64,000 bases of DNA, taken from Glossina fuscipes. Lineage: Eukaryota; Arthropoda; Insecta; Diptera; Glossinidae. Where the stretch lies: assembly GCF_014805625.2 (NCBI RefSeq), contig NW_023998431.1, positions 2,469,435-2,533,434 on the forward strand, in the 5' to 3' direction. This document shows positions 59,016 to 64,000 of this stretch, in pieces. Numbering within the stretch: position 1 is the stretch's first letter; every line of letters begins with the position of its first letter. Under the pieces are notes generated by a model. That model was given only the letters and a program-made list of their open reading frames with translations, had not been told where the DNA came from and did no database searches. Both the position numbers and the translations under genes were made by a program.

Positions 59016-61884
59016 GAAGTTTTCATTTTCTATTAGATTTACAAATGCCATCATTTCTTCCATCATACAATGCATACCGTGTTTGTAAACGCAAAGCACA
59101 CAGCAACTATTCGACATACAGTATGTATATGCAGACAGAGAACTGTTATGGCAACAGTAACCGAGTTTCAGACATAAAAATATCCATTATTATCCTTTTG
59201 TTATAAATGATGCTAATACGTCATGTTATGAGTTGTTACCACTTTGCTGTTGTTCACAAACACACTGGCAATGCTATGCTTTCGCTCATTCATTCAGCTT
59301 AACGTTACCAACGTATGTATGCTGATGCTTCTGCTTTCGCTATAATACTTTTGCTGATGTTCCTTTAAGCAGAAGCAAACGGTTTCATATTTATATGTAT
59401 GCGTGCATACATAAACTCGCGTATAAACACATAGCAATATTTTTCATAGACCAAGAATATATGTTATGTGAGTTATTGCGCTTATGAAAGTGATGTACTT
59501 TTCCGACGCATACTCACAGATATTTTATTGCAAACTCTGTTGTTCACACACGCTAGACAAATGTTTATGTGTATGTACAACGTTACATGTTACCAATATT
59601 GTATATATTATATATGTTATGTTACATATGCACACAAATATAAACATAAGTCCATACACACAGGCGCACACATAAACAAATATTCTAACACTCAAATACA
59701 TACATAGGATATTATTACAACTTCATATACGTACAATATCTTTACGTGTTTTTCTTAAAAAAAAAAACAAGAACAACAACAATAATATAAGTAAAAAAAA
59801 AAAATATAGAAACACTTTTACGCAACATGTAATCGTATATACAGTGCTTGATAAATGTCTACATCTAGTCTGCAAAAAAACACAACAAACGAAGATAGAG
59901 GAAAGCACCAGTACCGCGGTATCTTTTTTTTTTTAAACTTTATTGCCAGTCTTGGTCTAGTTGTCAGCTCATTGTAAGCTTTATTGAACGTACGGACGGA
60001 CATGTTTTCCTCTTTGGAAAAGAACTGTGCCTGGAATTCATGTAACATGTCGGTCAATAATAAGAAATAAAAATTTTTTTTTTTTCAATTCAATTCTTCA
60101 AAGGTGAATAAGAAACGAGAAGAAGCGGTAGGTTATGTGCTATGCGGGCGACTCGATGATGGGCATAAACCTTTATTATCTTTACAGAACATTAGTCCTG
60201 TGAGCATGTGTACATAAGCTCAGTACAACTTATCTTGCACGAGATCAAGAAGTTGTGAGCTTTGCTTTTGTTATTGATATTGAGTCGTAACAATCTCGAA
60301 GAATGCTGGGTATAATAGCACTCCATCCGCCATGATATATATCCGCCATTAAAGAGTTCCCCCTAATTACTATTTACTATGAAAGTGAAGATTTGTTTTT
60401 AGTTTGTATTAAAATTTCATTCCTGAATAGAATTCAGGACGTGATAGTAAAGTTCAGGATGCTTGAGTATTTTAGCTGTACACTGTGTGCACATTAGATG
60501 CATAAGTACATATGTAATAGAACAAGACATCGCAGTCGTAATATTATGAAAATTCGCACATAAAGCTTTTCAATTTAAAAACTCTACTTATGCATATACG
60601 TAAATATAAACGTTTGCTTTTCTGACTCCTTCATTTTTATGTGTAAATTTTTATGTGCAGCAACTCAATCAGTACGTACTATAAGCGCGAACGTTGTGTT
60701 ACAATATATCTATAATAGCTACAAATCCGCAATGAAAGCTGTGTAAAAATATGCACTTAAGTCCTATTAAAATCCGTTGAAAAAATATTGAAAACAAATG
60801 AAAAACGATTATTAAAAATTTCTGTTAAAGTTCACGTAATGTAGAGAGGAATCATCAAAATGGCAGAGTAACAATCATTTCATGAGTTCTTCGGTAAATG
60901 AAAGTTGAGTTAATAATTCTATGAGGTATGATGTAGAGACGACGCTAATACGAGGAAGGCAAACATTTGTTATCGTTTAACTTATTATTATTTAACACTC
61001 AAATAGTTCTTCGATTATTGCTTAAGCGTTATTCTTAATGCGCATTACAATGAATAAATTTTCTTTAGTTCTAGTTTATGAAAAAGAAACTCCGTAAAAC
61101 AAGTAACTGGTAACAATAATAGTCATGTATTTCCATGAATTTGATGTCATGTCATGTCTCTACCTGCTTGCCTCTCTGGACAGGTATCAAACGGTCAAGT
61201 AGACTGATAGACAGACAGACACGTCGACAAGCATAGATTTACTGGGAAAATGTTTCTGAATTGATCGGCACAACAGACGAAGGGTCTACATATCAAGTCA
61301 ACAAATTTAGTACAGTCTGTACGACAGGTTTTATCGGGTATAACAACTGGCAAGAAATATATCGGAAACACGAATTAACGGAGTAATGAATTAAAAATGT
61401 TGCGATGCATTTAGGTCATCGTAACTTGCTTGTAAAGTGGTATACAAGCAGAAGGTTTACGAAAGGTAAATCGAAAGAGTCGAGTCAACAGAGTTGAATT
61501 GCAATATTCGAACAGTCAAGACCAGATCAAAATTGAAACGTTTTAACGGTAAAGAAATTCCTGTAATTAACTTGCAAATACATCTCCTAAGAATTGTAAA
61601 TGAAAAGTGTACCCTCCTAAAAATCACCATTCACAGATACGAGCTTAACCTCAAGAGCAATTCAATAAATAACGTAAAACCACAAAGAAAACAGGATTAC
61701 GTTACAATGCCTTTCATATTTACTGTATGGAAGGAACTAAGATATTTTATTCGCAGACAGCAAACAATACATTCGGTTAGGAATTTATTTTTTGCTCTTT
61801 ACAAGATAATAGGTATGAACCTCTCAGTAGTTTTGCATTTTTCGTACATTTTTGGAAAATAAATAACGCCAAGAAGAAAATAAT

Positions 61885-62020
61885 ATTCGGCTGAGATCGA
61901 ATCTCTTATATTCCTCACCATTATTCTAAAAAAGACAAAAAATAAGCAAAGGAAATTTTTTTCTTGATTATGACTAAATCTTTTTTACCCATCACCGTTA
62001 TCTCAAAAAAAAAAAAAAAA
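61885..62020 (-). mobile_element. Repeat family 1, two successive palindrome-end fragments
   Basis: The first end is ATTCGGCTGAGATCGAAT (61885-61902) with 'ctcttatattcctcaccattattctaaaaaagac'. Seventy bases later a second, more worn end follows: 'cttgattatgactaaatcttttttacccatcaccgttatctcaaaaa'. Two ends in a row suggest one copy inserted into, or duplicated next to, another. Confidence 0.5.
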
Positions 62021-62964
62021 TAAATAAATAATAATATAAATAAATAAAGGAAAAAGAAGCAAATATTCATACGGGCGGACGGATATGTGTAAGCTTAAGT
62101 AAATAAATGAATATATATATTTGTCCTGCCAATTCCTCTCAAGGGTCAAGCTATTAAAAAGCAAATTAGGGCAAACACGCGGTGCGACTTGAAAAGGAAT
62201 GGAGACCTATATGAGGTAAGCGTACGTGGCATAGCTGAACTAGGAAGTTCGTGAGATGTGTGAAGGGTTCTATAATTTGCTCACGGACACTGCTAGTATG
62301 ACGCATGCATCCCTAAGTGTATGCATACGCGACAAGCAATTAAGTTTAATTAGAGACTCTTTAAAGTAACATCTTCCACACTCATCAAAATTTCGGGATT
62401 TGCTTCAAATTCTCCTTTTTACGCAAATTAACGTTCAATCGTCCGCAACTTTATTCACATATTCGATGCTTTTACTCTCTTCAGTTTTAAATGACCTTTC
62501 AATTGTTTCCTGAAAACTGAATTAAACTTTATATACATACGTAGCTTTTCAATTTTTGTTCTGCATTATTTCAAGTAGAACACATTTTTTTAATAATAAA
62601 TATTGCAAGTCAACCCACCATCAGGCAATATGCTCGTGTCTATGCATCTTCAAAATCTGCTTGAACTTGATGCGCACGTAAAACTCGGAAAACTTAAAAA
62701 TATTCAAAAAGGTACGAAAAAAGAAGTACGAGATATATATATATGTGTATATATAAAGTTTTTTTTTTCCCAAATTTTTTTGTTAAATTCTTTTTTCCGT
62801 ATAATTTTTCAACACTTTTTGGGCAAAAAATCTTTTGTTTTTCCTATTGCGTTTCTTTTCCGTTTGCGCCATCTTGACCTCGTCGTCCTTCAAAAATTGA
62901 CTTTTCTCGCGACTTCACAATCGAAAGAAGATTGTGAAAGAAAGAAACATCGTGTTACACATAA
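62021..62964. other. Unassigned stretch, possibly with a family 1 scrap
   Basis: Around 62140-62220, phrases like 'caagctattaaaaagcaaatt' and 'cttgaaaaggaatggagacc' vaguely resemble the central part of family 1 in the opposite orientation, too weakly to call. No gene seen. Confidence 0.4.
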
Positions 62965-63080
62965 TTAAATCAATTCAGAATTTGATTCTGATCAAGCATC
63001 GCCGAATCTTCCTTCTTTCTGAGCGTTGCAAACATTTTGAAAAAATAAATATACCAGTCATCCTTCGCTGATGAATACTC
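62965..63080 (-). mobile_element. Repeat family 1, TATACC-end fragment
   Basis: 'aaatcaattcagaatttgattctgatcaagcat', 'cttccttctttctgagcgttgcaaacattttg' and 'aaatataccagtcatccttcgctgatga' are the standard end of the family. Confidence 0.6.
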
Positions 63081-63187
63081 AAATAGAAAATACAAAAAAA
63101 TAAACATAAGAAATAGAAAAGGCCAGGCTATGGAAATTTAGGTTTTGTGCTTTTTTAGTCCTTTTCGAAATAACGGTGGTGGGTAGA

Positions 63188-63527
63188 AAAGCTACGGTCG
63201 TGGCCGAATATAATTATCATACTTGCTTTATTTTCGAAAACAGAGACGGTATCATTTTACATCATAGTACTGCAGGCATGTCCTTTCAATTCTTTACCAA
63301 CCTGCTGAAGCCGATAGCTTCATTTGTGCGACCGGTATAATGTTTACCACAGACATTAAATGCGCGGACAAACAGACGGGCAGATGAACATACTTAAATC
63401 GTATCAGAATTGGGTTCTGTTAAAAAAATGAGTACACATTGTAATGCCTGTAAGGCTTTCTTCAGGGTTTCAGAAACGTCATTTATAAAATGAATATATC
63501 CCCGTTTTACGGTCGTGGACATAAAAA
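63188..63527 (-). mobile_element. Repeat family 1, short copy with both ends (about 340 bp)
   Basis: The palindrome end is worn (ACGGTCGTGGCCGAAT, near 63194-63209) and is followed directly by 'tcgaaaacagagacggtatcattttac', skipping the first half of the element. Then come 'cattaaatgcgcggacaaacagacgggcag', 'cttaaatcgtatcagaattgggttctg' and 'tttcagaaacgtcatttataaaatgaatatatcccc'. This is an internally deleted, compact derivative. Confidence 0.6.
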
Positions 63528-64000
63528 TTTGCTCTGTTTGTTACCAAATCAAATATATTTAGTAAGCCGGTGGGTTTACTTAGAAATAGTAGAATAGGAA
63601 TGCATGAATGATGGCACAAAGCAATTTTCGAAAACCCTTATAAGCATGGCGGCGGAAGAGTAAGTGTTCAACAGCAATAATAAATAAAAATAGTAACGAG
63701 GTAATGTTAAATTTGATTGTACAGACACAGCTTACTAGAGCAATTAAAATTTGTTGCCTAGTAGTTGGAGTAGCATGTGAAAGGTAACAGTAAGCTTCCG
63801 GACGTTTTGCTTACACGTAGTTTTATGAGGACCTGTCAATTCGATGGGTAAATTTTGTAAGTCATCATAGTCGTGGAATAGAAGAAGATAGATAAAAAGC
63901 TGGAAGTTGACACAGACATGCCTCGATTGATTAAGAACGGGTAGCTGAAAAATGTCCGTGATCTGTTGTCGTACGTGCCCACGATGTAGAAGAAACTAAT
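63528..64000. other. Unassigned stretch to the window end
   Basis: No gene or known repeat recognised. Confidence 0.5.

Larger units (their letters stand above)
55297..61884. other. Long unassigned stretch with simple repeats
   Basis: No gene recognised. Contains a GCGATG hexanucleotide run (55392-55420), two tandem 24-bp units (55565-55612), a TA run (58112-58134) and T24 (58992-59015). The 122-codon frame at 61494-61862 begins with a non-ATG codon and has no family features I can identify. Confidence 0.5.

Noticed and set aside
61494..61862. 122-codon open reading frame
   Set aside because: Starts with a non-ATG codon and is rich in Ile, Lys and Asn with no recognisable motif.
62603..62968. 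121-codon open reading frame
   Set aside because: Its centre is poly-Phe from T runs and its end runs into a repeat family 1 fragment; no domain seen.
1..64000. CRISPR arrays, bacterial operons, ribosome binding sites or phage-like modules
   Set aside because: None are present. Composition, microsatellites and the element types are those of an insect nuclear genome.

Overview
This window looks like non-coding DNA from a fly (Diptera, Brachycera; a tephritid or related higher fly is my best guess). It is AT-rich and full of short microsatellites and poly-A/poly-T runs. It has no open reading frame longer than about 140 codons that resembles a host gene. The recognisable content is debris of transposable elements typical of flies: three separate mariner transposase remnants, a Tc1-like remnant, a 5'-truncated non-LTR retrotransposon (LINE) with an RNase H domain, at least thirteen copies of a DINE-1/Helentron-like repeat, a second dispersed repeat family, and three copies of a tRNA-derived SINE. 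No host exon, tRNA, rRNA or other RNA gene can be asserted with confidence. The species is inferred from element types only.

Layout. 0-15 kb: simple repeats and unassigned AT-rich sequence, with repeat family 1 copies at 4.3-5.1, 7.8-8.1 and 13.3-14.1 kb, a striking nested hairpin at 9.5 kb, and a promoter-like or splice-acceptor-like stretch at 12.0-12.34 kb. 15-25 kb: a mariner pseudogene (15.3-15.8), the N-terminal part of a second mariner (16.9-17.2), a SINE with a perfect 12-bp target duplication (17.7-17.9), repeat family 2 copies (19.4 and 24.3), and a third, younger mariner 3' half (22.9-23.4) that appears to sit inside a family 1 copy. 25-35 kb: a long unassigned stretch, then the LINE remnant on the minus strand (30.74-32.08), then a 253-bp unit with 33-bp inverted ends (34.6-34.86). 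35-46 kb: family 2 (35.0, 39.1), the Tc1-like remnant (36.9-37.2), family 1 copies (38.5, 38.75, 41.1, 42.8, 45.1) and the second SINE (40.7). 46-64 kb: mostly unassigned, with the third SINE (minus strand, 54.0), a 970-bp family 1 copy (54.3-55.3) and a cluster of family 1 fragments at 61.9-63.5 kb.

How the parts fit. The elements form a small ecosystem. The SINE copies end in AAT/TAA repeats, and the LINE copy ends in the same kind of repeat preceded by a similar short sequence, so an I-like LINE of this lineage is a plausible source of the machinery that moved the SINE. Twelve of the thirteen family 1 copies point the same way. Absence of genes over 64 kb fits either a very large intron or a gene-poor intergenic block; the sequence alone does not decide.
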